In this document: positions 7,593-16,490 of the stretch, piece by piece
Position numbering within the stretch: position 1 is the first letter of the stretch
Layout: each line of letters opens with the position of its first letter
NCBI GenBank assembly: GCA_023441965.1
Contig: JAEZNB010000004.1
Location: 1-37,512, forward strand
DNA from: Bacillota bacterium
GTDB lineage: Bacteria; Bacillota; Clostridia; Lachnospirales; Lachnospiraceae
DNA: 37,512 bases
Direction of reading: 5' to 3'
The notes under the pieces: model-generated
Told to the model about the DNA's origin: nothing
Databases searched by the model: none
The model's input: the letters and a program-made list of their open reading frames with translations, nothing else
Program-made: the position numbers and the translations under genes

Positions 7593-9452
7593 TTACCGAT
7601 ACCTTCCTGCCTGGGCATTCCACATGGCGGCATATTTACCGTTCAGCTGCAGCAGCTCACGATGGGTTCCCGACTCAATGATGGAACCCTCCTCCAGCAT
7701 ATAGATACGGTCAGCATCCCTGGTCGTGGATAGTCTGTGAGAGATATAAATGACGGATTTCTCCCTGGCGATTTTATGCATCGCTTTATTCAGCTGATAC
7801 TCTGCCACAGGGTCCATGGCACTGGAGGGCTCATCCAGAATAATCAGATCCGCATTCTTATAGAAGGCTCTGGCTATCGCCACCTTCTGGCTCTCGCCGC
7901 CGGAAAGGCTGACCCCGTTCTCCTCAAACTCTGCCGACAGGGGCGTATCAAGACCGTCCTTCAAGGATCGGAGCCGTTCTCCGAAGCCGCTCTCCTCCAA
8001 GGCTCCGATCACCTGCTCATCGTCATATTTCTTGCGGAGCCCTCTGATGTCTGTCATGGTTCCGCTCTCTTTCCCCTGATCGCAGCAATCCAACACCACG
8101 TTCTCCTTCAGGGTGACCGCATATAATTTATAGTCCTGAAAGACCGCCCCGATTTTTTCCCGGTAGGCTCCCAGGTCATAGGACTTAATATTCACATTAT
8201 CGTACAGGATATCTCCCTCAACGGTGTCATACAGTCTCATGATCAGCTTGATCAGAGTGGTCTTACCGGCACCGTTATAGCCAACCAGAGCTATCTTCTC
8301 GTTCGGATGCACTGTCATACTGATATTATGCAGAATATTACCCTCTTTCTCTTGATAAGCAAAGGAAACATTCCGTAATTCCAGGGTTTTGGGCTCCTTA
8401 GGCAGCGGTAGGTTCTCCTCACTCTTGATCTTTGGCTCATAAGCCAGAAAGGTTCTGATCTTATCGATATATAGGCTGTTTTCCGATGCCATGGGGAAGA
8501 GCTCGGCCAACATGCTTATGGACCGCCTGCAACGGTTGACGGTATTGAAAAGAACTACCATGGTACTGTAGCTGATAGCCCGCTTTACCACTGCCCGGTA
8601 TACAAGATAGATGGAGAAAAGTCCATCCGTGATGAAGTCCCTGGACAGATAATTTCTGAAAAAGCCTAAAAACCACAGCTTCTTTACATAATTCTTGCAG
8701 ATGTCGTAGATCTCATCATTGGTCCGGTCAAAATCATCATACAGGATTTCCTTGACCGATGGATTCAACCTTACTTCCTTCGCATATTCATTCAGATAGA
8801 AGACCCGGTGATTATAGGCCCTTCTTCTCTCAATCGGGTTCACCAGCAGCTTGATCTTAAAGCTCAGCTTTTTCATCTTCTGAGCAGCCAGATACATCAG
8901 GACAAAGGATACAAGCACAAAGCCGGTTCCCAAGGCATCCTGGGTAAAGATAAAGCCTCCTGCCGTAATCGCTATGGTAAGAGCGGTAAAGAACTGGCTT
9001 ACCATTTCCAGAAAACGATCCAGGCATTTTTCAGATTCGGAGACTGCCAGCACAAATTCATTATAATAGGACGGATCGTCATAGCAGGCCAGGTCCAGAG
9101 TCTTTGCCTTCTCATACAGCCGCTCCTTTAAGGCCTTATAAAGCTTCGGTCTCTGTCTTAGAGATACATGCTGATCATATATGGCCGAGAAGAAGACGGA
9201 TACCTCGATACAGACCGCAATGATGACCAGATACAGCAAGGCATGGAGAAAGGGTCCCCCATTCTCCGCTGTTTGCAGTACATAACGAATTCCGATGGTG
9301 TGTTCAAAAAAGATGGAGATCTGAAGCTTCACTGCTTCTATGATAAAGAGACACATGAAAAAGGGTGTGGCACCAAAGCAAAGCTTTATCAGAAACCATT
9401 GGTTTGAAAGTACCTGTCGGAAGCTTTGTTTATTATTCTTATTATCACTCAT
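7593..9452 (-). CDS. ABC exporter half-transporter (permease-ATPase fusion)
   Basis: A 619-residue protein with an N-terminal six-helix transmembrane domain (about residues 20-310) and a C-terminal ATPase. Walker A is GYNGAGKT (391-398), the signature LSGGE at 516-520, Walker B LIILDE at 536-541 and the switch His at 572. All catalytic residues are canonical. A 35-residue insertion between the Q-loop and the signature (about 455-490) is notable. The gene overlaps the upstream exporter gene by 4 bp (ATGA at 9449-9452), so the two probably make a heterodimer. The 142-bp gap to the GTPase fusion gene has no clear terminator. The substrate is unknown; such pairs in Lachnospiraceae often export peptides or drugs. 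Confidence 0.88.
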   Translation of the reverse strand: MSDNKNNKQSFRQVLSNQWFLIKLCFGATPFFMCLFIIEAVKLQISIFFEHTIGIRYVLQTAENGGPFLHALLYLVIIAVCIEVSVFFSAIYDQHVSLRQRPKLYKALKERLYEKAKTLDLACYDDPSYYNEFVLAVSESEKCLDRFLEMVSQFFTALTIAITAGGFIFTQDALGTGFVLVSFVLMYLAAQKMKKLSFKIKLLVNPIERRRAYNHRVFYLNEYAKEVRLNPSVKEILYDDFDRTNDEIYDICKNYVKKLWFLGFFRNYLSRDFITDGLFSIYLVYRAVVKRAISYSTMVVLFNTVNRCRRSISMLAELFPMASENSLYIDKIRTFLAYEPKIKSEENLPLPKEPKTLELRNVSFAYQEKEGNILHNISMTVHPNEKIALVGYNGAGKTTLIKLIMRLYDTVEGDILYDNVNIKSYDLGAYREKIGAVFQDYKLYAVTLKENVVLDCCDQGKESGTMTDIRGLRKKYDDEQVIGALEESGFGERLRSLKDGLDTPLSAEFEENGVSLSGGESQKVAIARAFYKNADLIILDEPSSAMDPVAEYQLNKAMHKIAREKSVIYISHRLSTTRDADRIYMLEEGSIIESGTHRELLQLNGKYAAMWNAQAGRYR

Positions 9453-11344
9453 AGAATCGCCTCCTTTTGCCCGGTCCGATCTGTAAAGATACTTCCCGCA
9501 TACTCCTCCCGATAATCACTGTCGTCTGCATCCTCTTCAAGAGCCAGATAATTCTCTGCCTGCTTTTTATACATATCCGCATATGCTCCGCCACGCTTCA
9601 TAAGCTCCTTGTGGGTTCCCTCCTCGATCAGCATCCCCTGCTCCAGCATAAAGACCATATCCGCATTCTGAACTGAGGATAGGCGGTGCGAGATAAAGAT
9701 CATGGTTCTATCCAGACTGTCCTGCATGATGCTCTCAAAGAGCTCATATTCCGCAATCGGATCCAGGGCGCTGGAGGGCTCATCAAAGATTCGGATCGGA
9801 GCTTCACTCACAAAGGCTCTGGCAACAACGATTTTCTGATACTGACCTCCGGACAAAACGGCCCCCTCCTCGTCGAATTCTCTGGTCAGAACGGTATCCA
9901 TTCCCTTGGGCAGGCTCATTACCTTGTCGTAGACTCCCGCCTTCATCAGGGCCTGCTTCACCATATCCTCATCCTCTGCCTTGGCCCTTCTCATCAAGAC
10001 ATTTTCCTTAACGCTCATCGCAAAGATCTTATAATCCTGGAAGGCAGCGGTAAAAAGACTCCGATAGGCCTGCAGATTGTATTCTCTGATATCCCTTCCA
10101 TTGACAAGGATCGCTCCCTCTGTGGGATCATAAAAGCGGAAAAGCAGCTTGATGATCGTTGATTTTCCCGCCCCGTTATGTCCGACCAGAGCAACCTTAC
10201 TGTTTCCTTTGATTCGGAAGGACAGATTACGGATAATCGGCTTCGTTTCATCGTAGCCAAAGCTGACATTGCGAAATTCAATGGAGCTGATCTCCCGCTC
10301 CGGCTGAAATCCGTCGTAATCCTCAGGTATCTTGGGAGTATACTCCATGAATTTTCGTATGTTCTCGATATAGAGGCTGTTCCTGTAGCTTTCGATCATG
10401 GAGGTGGAGAAGCCGATCAGAATCCAGGTGGTCGATACCATGAAGCTGCTTAAGACCGCATACTCTGACAGCCGCATACTTTTCGTAACGATTGTACGAT
10501 AGGCTCCATAGAGTAAGACTCCCTCGAAGATAATCGTAAAAGTAAACATCTGACGGAACCAGTTGGCGAAGATCCCTTTCAGTGAGTACTTACGGACCGC
10601 ATCTATCTTCCCCTGCACTGCTGCCCTATACTTCTGCATCATTAATTGGAACACCCTCGTCAGCCTTACCTCCTTCGCATAATCCGAAAGATGCACGACC
10701 CTGTTGATATACTCAGCCTTGCGGTTGAAGGGGGTCTGTTCCTCATACAGGCGATAAGTCAGCTTATTTAAGGCAGCTCCGAAGACGAAGTTTCCGATTA
10801 TGGGAAAGATGACAAACAGCAAGGCATAGGGATCGATCTGATACATAATGATAAAGGCTGTAACTGCCGCTATGCCTCCAAACAGAATGGACCAGATATT
10901 ATCATTGGTGGCATTCACCCTATCACTTGCGCCTTCCAGCGCCATGGTGTATTTATTATAGAACTCATTGTCCTCATAGCACCGGAGATCCGTATTCATG
11001 GCCTTGCGGTATAATCTCCGGTATAGACCCTTATAGATCACCGTATCTGTCAGAGGCCTGACCACATTATCATAATAATTGATATAGACGGACAGAGAAC
11101 AGAATACGGCCATCGTAACCAATAGGAAGATCATGATCCGGGAAAAGCTCTGGTTCTTCTCGACAGCCTGAATAACAAAGCGGATAAAAAAGGCGCTGTA
11201 GAAGATCCATTCAAAATAAAACAGAAAGCGGTTCACTGCCGCATGGATGACCCTTGGCTTACTGATAGAAGCAAGGAGTTTAAGTATGTAGATATTGTTT
11301 TTGATGATCTTGTTCCGATCGGCTTTCTTGCTTTTTTTCTTCAT
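9449..11344 (-). CDS. ABC exporter half-transporter (permease-ATPase fusion)
   Basis: A 631-residue protein with a transmembrane domain (about 35-320) followed by an ATPase. Walker A is GHNGAGKS (388-395), the signature LSGGQ at 497-501, Walker B IRIFDE at 517-522 and the switch His at 552; an acidic tail follows residue 600. The frame is open upstream to an ATG at 11410, but that ATG lies upstream of the likely transcription start (promoter -10 at 11399-11404). The ATG at 11344, preceded by GGGGGAAAG, is therefore the better start. The product pairs with the 7593-9452 gene, which overlaps it by 4 bp. This is the first gene of the minus-strand block that runs down to 1697. Confidence 0.87.
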   Translation of the reverse strand: MKKKSKKADRNKIIKNNIYILKLLASISKPRVIHAAVNRFLFYFEWIFYSAFFIRFVIQAVEKNQSFSRIMIFLLVTMAVFCSLSVYINYYDNVVRPLTDTVIYKGLYRRLYRKAMNTDLRCYEDNEFYNKYTMALEGASDRVNATNDNIWSILFGGIAAVTAFIIMYQIDPYALLFVIFPIIGNFVFGAALNKLTYRLYEEQTPFNRKAEYINRVVHLSDYAKEVRLTRVFQLMMQKYRAAVQGKIDAVRKYSLKGIFANWFRQMFTFTIIFEGVLLYGAYRTIVTKSMRLSEYAVLSSFMVSTTWILIGFSTSMIESYRNSLYIENIRKFMEYTPKIPEDYDGFQPEREISSIEFRNVSFGYDETKPIIRNLSFRIKGNSKVALVGHNGAGKSTIIKLLFRFYDPTEGAILVNGRDIREYNLQAYRSLFTAAFQDYKIFAMSVKENVLMRRAKAEDEDMVKQALMKAGVYDKVMSLPKGMDTVLTREFDEEGAVLSGGQYQKIVVARAFVSEAPIRIFDEPSSALDPIAEYELFESIMQDSLDRTMIFISHRLSSVQNADMVFMLEQGMLIEEGTHKELMKRGGAYADMYKKQAENYLALEEDADDSDYREEYAGSIFTDRTGQKEAIL

Positions 11345-11398
11345 TTTCTTTCCCCCATTCCCCCAAATGCCGAATGTATGTTTGCATATGTAAGGAAT

Positions 11399-11427
11399 AT
11401 AATACCACATGGATAAAATATTGACAA
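11399..11427 (-). promoter_or_regulatory. Sigma-A promoter for the exporter/GTPase block
   Basis: On the minus strand TTGTCA (11422-11427), a 17-bp spacer and TATTAT (11399-11404). The predicted transcript starts near 11392, giving a leader of about 48 nt before the ATG at 11344. The promoter overlaps the alternative ATG at 11410 and so helps decide the start. Confidence 0.7.
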
Positions 11428-11533
11428 TATAGAAAATTATCTATTTTATTACCGGGAATTTACAGTTTCTTTGACTACGTTTTTTCACGCTCATAGGGTT
11501 ACAATGCTTACGATTTTAAGCGCTCTACGAGAA

Positions 11534-11580
11534 AAGGACGTATCACAGACTGACGATCCGTCAGATTGTAATACGTCCTT
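11534..11580 (-). terminator. Long hairpin, probable terminator of the isopropylmalate-synthase/GH18-LRR unit
   Basis: Outer arms AAGGACGTAT and ATACGTCCTT pair perfectly (10 bp), and an inner CTGACG/CGTCAG stem closes a 3-base loop, so nearly the whole 47 bp folds. On the minus strand it lies 24 bp after the LRR gene stop and is followed by a short TTTTC run. It may also work on the plus strand, where a T-rich stretch follows. Confidence 0.6.
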
Positions 11581-11603
11581 GAAGTCTCTTTTGATTTTTT
11601 TGA

Positions 11604-13853
11604 TTATTGTACTTTAAAGTCACATAGGAAGCCTGCTTTCATACTTAAGGCCTTCAGAGGGCTGTAGTCTGTGACCGGATTGCCTGCCAGATACAGCTCC
11701 GTAAGCTTCGTAAGTCCCTTTAAGGGAGTAAGCTTCTTAATCCTGTTCTCCTTCAGATACAGCTTTTCCAGTGAGGTCAGACTGCTTAGGGCTTTCAGAT
11801 CCGTGATCCGGTTCCCGTTGAGCGAGATCAGCTTTATATTCTTTAAGCCGGACAGGGGACTGATGCTGCTTATGGTATTTCTCTGAAGATAAAGCTCCTT
11901 CAGCTCGGTCAGACCACTAATGGCCTTCACCTCGGTGATTTTATTGTTATCCAGGGACAGTACCTTAAGCTTCTTTAAGTTCTTCACCGCATCTGCCTTA
12001 CCGATACTGTTCTCCCCCAGCTCTAATACCTCCAAGAGCTTTAGCTTTGAAAGGGCTGTTATGTCACTGATCCGATTCTCCCTCAGATACAACTCTGTTA
12101 GCTTCGTCAGGGAGGCCAAGGGAGCCAGTGAGGCTGTAGTTAAAAGATTGCCGTTCAGGGACAGGACCTCCAGCTTTGTCAGCTTCTTCAAAGGAGCCAG
12201 GTCAGAGATCTGATTGCGTTGGAGATAAAGCACTCTTAGGTTCTTAAGGTTACTGAGCGATGCAATACTCTTTATTTCCAACTGTCCTGCATCCAGATAC
12301 TCCAGATTTGACAGATGCTTTACATCTGTCAGGCTCTTCACTCCCTTGGGCAGCTTCAGCCGGTATATGCTTCGGACATCGAAGGCCGTAAGCTTACCGG
12401 TCGGCTTGCCCAGCTTCTCTCTGACAGCCTTCTCAACCGAGGTATCCGAGAAGCTGATGGTTTTACGGCTGTCCTCTGTCTCTTGACCAAAGGACTTCAT
12501 TTTCGTAAGCAAGGTTGTCCAGCCGTCCAGATGATATTTTATCCCATTGGCATCTGTATAGTCCGGTACATTGGCAAGACTCCAGAGAGAGATGCCTCCC
12601 AGACCGTAATACCCGGCCAGGTCTACCTTCGCACCTATGCTCCTGCTGTCCTCGTACAGAATGATATTCCAGGACCGGTCCGAGGAGTGATAATACTGGA
12701 TATAAGGGGTCTGCAGCTCCTGATTATAGCCATCGCTGATCATAAGTCCCTTGCCATCCTTATTGTCCACCCGGTCCTTAATCGATTGATAAAGAGGGGT
12801 CAGTCTCTTTTCCCTGCTTAAGCTGCCTCCCTCCAGACTCTTCCACTCTGCCGCACTCTTCACATCATACCGCCACTGGGCACTGTCAAAGGTGATCTGA
12901 AGCCAGACCTTCTTCAGCTCCTTGGAGTCTGAGGCCGCAGCTGCCATCTCATTCAGCGCTTGTCTGATCAGGCGGATGGGTGCCATGCTGTAGATCGGAT
13001 CCAGGGCATTATAGCCTGTATATTGCTCTGCCTGCTTCTTCTGCAGCTTTCCGACCGGCTCATAATCGTGGGCCATCAGAATTACCCGGTCCGACAGCTT
13101 CAGGATGCCTTCATAATCAAAGCCATCATAATACAGGCCAGGATTTACTGCCGTATATAGCTTAAATGACAAAGGCTCCAGCTGTGCCTTCAGCTCTTCT
13201 AAGAAGCGGATATAATGTTCACTGATTGCCTTCCCTTCATGCAATAAGGGCTTTCCCTGCTGATCCGTATCGCGGAGCCCTTCAAAATCAATGACCACCC
13301 CTTGATAATAGATTCCCTTACCAGGCACAAGCTCTGTCTGCAGGTGGGTGAGGATCGCCTGGATCATTAGGGACCGCTGTTCCTGATAGGGTAAGAGGCG
13401 GACGGCATCACTGCCATCCATATAGATATTCAGCTGTATCGGCTTATTGCTCTTCCATGCATATTCTAGCGGCTGCCGGTAATTCTGCGGATAGTAAAAG
13501 CTTGCGTTACCGTTCTTGCCCTTCAGGGTATTTAAGACTCCCGGCTCCGATCCATCAAATCTGCTCCAGGCGAAGCTGATGGAGTCCACACTGTCTATGT
13601 ACTCCTTCATTTTCTCCCCAAAGACAGCATTGGAGGGATAAAATGCATGCAGCTCTCCTGCATCACGCTCCGCAGAAGCTCTGATACTTGCATAAGAGCT
13701 TGGTTCCCTATCGGTATCGTTCCCTACGGCAGAGGCCATGACCTGGCCAGGTAAGCACAAGCAGAGCAGGACTCCCAGTATTGTGGCAATCCAGCCCCGA
13801 AAAGCAATCATCAGACCGCTGTTATTCCCTTCCGGCAATTTATTCATTCTCAT
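11604..13853 (-). CDS. Secreted GH18-like domain protein with C-terminal leucine-rich repeats
   Basis: A 749-residue exported protein. A signal peptide spans residues 1-40 (hydrophobic core IATILGVLLCLCL, likely cut after VMA). Residues ~65-450 form a glycoside-hydrolase-18-like barrel. The strand YQGVVIDFEGL aligns with the family motif DGxDxDxE and keeps Asp189 and the catalytic Glu191, but has Gln and Val at the first two Asp positions. LMAHDYEPVG and GLGGISLWSLANV match later barrel strands. After a cap (ISFSDTSVEKAVREKLGK), about ten 22-residue leucine-rich repeats of internalin type run from ~505 to 735 (LYLQRNQISDLAPL and similar). There is no sorting signal. The role is probably wall glycan or chitin-like binding or cleavage. 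The start overlaps the preceding gene by 14 bp; AGGA lies 6 bases before the ATG. Confidence 0.85.
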   Translation of the reverse strand: MRMNKLPEGNNSGLMIAFRGWIATILGVLLCLCLPGQVMASAVGNDTDREPSSYASIRASAERDAGELHAFYPSNAVFGEKMKEYIDSVDSISFAWSRFDGSEPGVLNTLKGKNGNASFYYPQNYRQPLEYAWKSNKPIQLNIYMDGSDAVRLLPYQEQRSLMIQAILTHLQTELVPGKGIYYQGVVIDFEGLRDTDQQGKPLLHEGKAISEHYIRFLEELKAQLEPLSFKLYTAVNPGLYYDGFDYEGILKLSDRVILMAHDYEPVGKLQKKQAEQYTGYNALDPIYSMAPIRLIRQALNEMAAAASDSKELKKVWLQITFDSAQWRYDVKSAAEWKSLEGGSLSREKRLTPLYQSIKDRVDNKDGKGLMISDGYNQELQTPYIQYYHSSDRSWNIILYEDSRSIGAKVDLAGYYGLGGISLWSLANVPDYTDANGIKYHLDGWTTLLTKMKSFGQETEDSRKTISFSDTSVEKAVREKLGKPTGKLTAFDVRSIYRLKLPKGVKSLTDVKHLSNLEYLDAGQLEIKSIASLSNLKNLRVLYLQRNQISDLAPLKKLTKLEVLSLNGNLLTTASLAPLASLTKLTELYLRENRISDITALSKLKLLEVLELGENSIGKADAVKNLKKLKVLSLDNNKITEVKAISGLTELKELYLQRNTISSISPLSGLKNIKLISLNGNRITDLKALSSLTSLEKLYLKENRIKKLTPLKGLTKLTELYLAGNPVTDYSPLKALSMKAGFLCDFKVQ

Positions 13854-15384
13854 TATTAATCCTTATATCTCTGTTCTCAACATAGTTGAGCATTCTGACT
13901 GTAGCCTTAATGGCAGATGAGGTCTGATCCGGATCCAAGCCTCTGGTCTTAAATTCACCGCCATTGTAACTCCATGTGACCACGGTCTCTACCAGGGCAT
14001 TCGTTCTTCCGCCCGGGGGTATCGTTACCACATAATCGATCAGGGTGGGCAGGGTTTTACCCAGCTTGTCATAGATCTTTCCCAGCGCCTTCATGAAGGC
14101 ATCATACTGACCATTTCCTTTGGAGGTTTCCTCATAGATTTCTCCATCGATCTCAATACTTAAGGTCGATACGGGATTCAGGTTAAGTGCATGGCAGATA
14201 TAATAATTCCTTACCTTTATCTTCTCTTCTATATACTTACTGCCCAGAACATCGGATACGATATAGGGCAGGTCTTCCGCCGTAATATTCTCCTTCTTGT
14301 CTCCCAGCTCAACAATACGCTCCGTCACCTTAGCCAAGGCTTCCTTGTCCAGATATATACCCGTATCCTCCAGATTCTTCAGTATGCTGGCTTTTCCGGA
14401 GGTCTTTCCGAGCGCGTATTTACGAAGCCTGCCGAAACGTTCCGGCATCAGGTTATTAAAGTACAGATTACCCTTGTTATCACCATCCGCATGAACACCG
14501 CAGGTCTGTGTGAAGACACTGTCACCGATTACCGGCTTATTTGAGGGAATTCTGATTCCCGAGAAGGCCTCTACCATTCTGCTGACCCTCGTCAGCTCCG
14601 CTTCATTGATCGCAATTTCAGCCTGACTGTGATGATCCTTCAGTACAGCAACGATACTGGATAGGGTGGCATTGCCGGCCCGTTCCCCTAAGCCGTTCAC
14701 CGTGGTATGTATTCCTGAGATACCTGCCTTGACTGCCATAAGGGTATTGGCAACCGCAAGGTCATAATCATTATGAGCATGATAATCAAAATGAAGTCCG
14801 GGATATTTCTGAAGAAGCTTACTTATGAATTCGTAGGTCAGGTCAGGATCCAGAACTCCAAGGGTATCCGGCAGCATAAAGCGTTTCACCTTCTCCTTCT
14901 TCAGCTCGTCAATCATCTGACAGACATATTCCGGTGAGTTCTTCATACCATTTGACCAGTCCTCCAGGTACAGATTTACGGTCAGACCCCTCTCTGCAGC
15001 ATAGGCGATGGCTGCCTTGATATCACTGATATGCTCCTCGGGACTCTTCTTCAGCTGCTGGGTTACATGCGCCAAGGAGCCCTTACACAGAAGATTCATC
15101 ACCTTGATTCCGGCTTCCGCAATCCAATCCACCGATTTTTTGCCATCCACAAAGCCCAGTACCTCCACTCTGTCCAGATAGCCTCTAGAGCCACACCAAT
15201 CTGCTATCATCCTGGCGGCCTCCAGCTCACCCTTTGAGATTCTGGCTGAAGCAACCTCAATTCTGTCCACTGCAACCTCTTCGAGCAGAATCTTTGCCAT
15301 CGTCAGCTTCTCATTATCCGTAAATGCTACTCCGGGTGTCTGTTCACCGTCTCTTAAGGTCGTATCCATGATTTCGACTCTCAT
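13840..15384 (-). CDS. 2-isopropylmalate synthase / citramalate synthase family protein
   Basis: A 514-residue acyltransferase of the LeuA/CimA/homocitrate-synthase family, which condenses acetyl-CoA with a 2-oxoacid. The N-terminal TIM barrel carries MDTTLRDGEQTPGV (6-19), the metal-binding HAH at 202-204 (FDYHAHNDYDLAVAN) and GLGERAGNA (231-239). The C-terminal ~130 residues match the LeuA allosteric dimer domain, so feedback control by an amino acid is likely. Which oxoacid it uses (2-oxoisovalerate, pyruvate or 2-oxoglutarate) cannot be settled by eye. No other leu or ilv gene is nearby, so it may be a second copy. The ATG at 15384 has AAAGGA 11 bases upstream. A short attenuator-like leader precedes it and a GH18-LRR gene overlaps its end. 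Confidence 0.88.
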   Translation of the reverse strand: MRVEIMDTTLRDGEQTPGVAFTDNEKLTMAKILLEEVAVDRIEVASARISKGELEAARMIADWCGSRGYLDRVEVLGFVDGKKSVDWIAEAGIKVMNLLCKGSLAHVTQQLKKSPEEHISDIKAAIAYAAERGLTVNLYLEDWSNGMKNSPEYVCQMIDELKKEKVKRFMLPDTLGVLDPDLTYEFISKLLQKYPGLHFDYHAHNDYDLAVANTLMAVKAGISGIHTTVNGLGERAGNATLSSIVAVLKDHHSQAEIAINEAELTRVSRMVEAFSGIRIPSNKPVIGDSVFTQTCGVHADGDNKGNLYFNNLMPERFGRLRKYALGKTSGKASILKNLEDTGIYLDKEALAKVTERIVELGDKKENITAEDLPYIVSDVLGSKYIEEKIKVRNYYICHALNLNPVSTLSIEIDGEIYEETSKGNGQYDAFMKALGKIYDKLGKTLPTLIDYVVTIPPGGRTNALVETVVTWSYNGGEFKTRGLDPDQTSSAIKATVRMLNYVENRDIRINNENE

Positions 15385-15479
15385 ACCATTCTCATTCCTT
15401 TCACAGCGTGCTGTAATATGCTCTCAGGCCCTTCCTTACGATTACCGTCCTGACCAAACGATCCATCCTTATGTATAAC

Positions 15480-15510
15480 AAAAAACTCCCGCCCATATGC
15501 AGGGCGAAAG
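15480..15510 (-). terminator. Intrinsic terminator in the leader of the isopropylmalate-synthase gene (attenuator)
   Basis: On the minus strand CTTTCGCCC (15502-15510) pairs with GGGCGGGAG (15486-15494) over a 7-base loop, giving a 9-bp stem with two G-U pairs, followed at once by six T. It begins about 20 nt after the predicted transcription start and ends about 95 nt before the ATG at 15384. Upstream of it a GACTTTC repeat and a small GACT/AGTC hairpin could form a competing fold. It acts either as an attenuator or as the end of a ~50-nt RNA. Confidence 0.75.
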
Positions 15511-15535
15511 TCTGACTCTTGAAAGTCTTGCTACT

Positions 15536-15564
15536 ATTATATTGAACTTGAATTTCTTTGTAAA
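15536..15564 (-). promoter_or_regulatory. Promoter of the isopropylmalate-synthase gene
   Basis: On the minus strand TTTACA (15559-15564), a 17-bp spacer and a perfect TATAAT (15536-15541). Transcription should start near 15529, so the terminator at 15480-15510 lies inside the 5' leader. There is no room for a T-box. Confidence 0.75.
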
Positions 15565-15706
15565 GTAAAAATATAAAATTGCACTTATTTGTATACATAT
15601 TATCGTATAATTATTAACGATATGGGAATTATTCCTGTTTATTTCTATATTATTACACATATGCAAAATATTATTAATAATTTTATTCAGGGAATAAATT
15701 CCTCTA

Positions 15707-15735
15707 TTGACATAATTTATATAAAAATGTATAGT
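15707..15735 (+). promoter_or_regulatory. Promoter of the APKTG surface-protein gene
   Basis: TTGACA (15707-15712), a 17-bp spacer and TATAGT (15730-15735). Immediately upstream is the small palindrome GGAATAAATTCC (15691-15702), a possible operator. The promoter is divergent from that of the isopropylmalate-synthase gene. Confidence 0.7.
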
Positions 15736-15774
15736 GAAAATATAAAAATTTATATATCGGGAGGTATTTTCTTT

Positions 15775-16452
15775 ATGAAAAAGGTAGTAACACTTGTATT
15801 AGCTTTATCTCTTATCGTTTTTGGAAGTGCTATGGCAGCTTCCGCAGCTGAAATTGCTCTTAAGACAGACGGCCTTGGCCGCGGCGCAGGAGATCCCACA
15901 GTAGTAGAAAACGCTGACGGTTCTCTCACCTCTGCATCCTCCAACATTTCCTTCATCCTTCCTGAAACCGTAAAGGCCGGCGAGACAATTACTGTACATA
16001 TTGCCGGATCAAGTGCCGACAATTTCAGAGTATGGCTGATTGATACCAATGAGACAACAAACTCCAATTTGTATGTAATGGCTGATAATGGCTTCACAAG
16101 CGGCGAATTCCATGAGACCTTCGATTTAACCGCTACTGCTGATTCCACCGAGCTCTTCTTCAAGGGTGCTTCCTGGAATACTCCGATCAACAACTTAACT
16201 CTTACTGAAGTATCTATTACCGGCGGAGCCTTTGGTGATGATGCTGACTTCCATGATGATGCTGAAGAGGAAGCTGTAGCAGAAGAAGAAGTTGCTGAAG
16301 AAGAGGCTGCAGCTGTTGAAGAAGCGGAAGTAGCTGAAGTAACCGTAGCTCCGAAGACCGGCGAGACCTCCTATGCTGTAGTTTATATCGCACTGATGGG
16401 CTTAGCAGCAGTTGGCTTTGCAGTATCCAAGAAGAAGGTTGTTAAGGAATAA
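15775..16452 (+). CDS. Small secreted protein with an APKTG-type cell-wall sorting signal
   Basis: A 225-residue protein. The frame is open to an ATG at 15589, but the ATG at 15775 has GGGAGG (15759-15764), lies downstream of the promoter, and starts a clear signal peptide (MKKVVTLVLALSLIVFG, cleavage near ASAA at 22-25). The mature part (~26-155) is a Thr/Asn/Asp-rich domain of unknown family that looks beta-rich. A Glu/Ala-rich acidic stretch follows (~158-190). It ends with APKTGE, a hydrophobic helix (YAVVYIALMGLAAVGFAV) and SKKKVVKE, the layout of sortase substrates with Ala in place of the first Leu. It is presumably wall-anchored and exposed; no sortase gene lies in the window. A strong terminator follows. 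The function is unknown. Confidence 0.85.
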   Translation: MKKVVTLVLALSLIVFGSAMAASAAEIALKTDGLGRGAGDPTVVENADGSLTSASSNISFILPETVKAGETITVHIAGSSADNFRVWLIDTNETTNSNLYVMADNGFTSGEFHETFDLTATADSTELFFKGASWNTPINNLTLTEVSITGGAFGDDADFHDDAEEEAVAEEEVAEEEAAAVEEAEVAEVTVAPKTGETSYAVVYIALMGLAAVGFAVSKKKVVKE

Positions 16453-16490
16453 TCCTCAACCCGATCTCTTATGAAAGTATCAATTCTATT

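Noticed and set aside
11345..11410. Upstream ATG at 11410 for the first exporter gene
   Set aside because: It has no ribosome-binding site and lies upstream of the likely transcription start of the best promoter (-10 at 11399-11404).
15385..15564. T-box riboswitch ahead of the isopropylmalate-synthase gene
   Set aside because: The leader before the terminator is only about 20-50 nt, and no T-box sequence or specifier stem is present.
15589..15774. N-terminal extension of the surface protein to ATG 15589
   Set aside because: It would place the start upstream of the promoter and bury the signal peptide; the GGGAGG site favours 15775.
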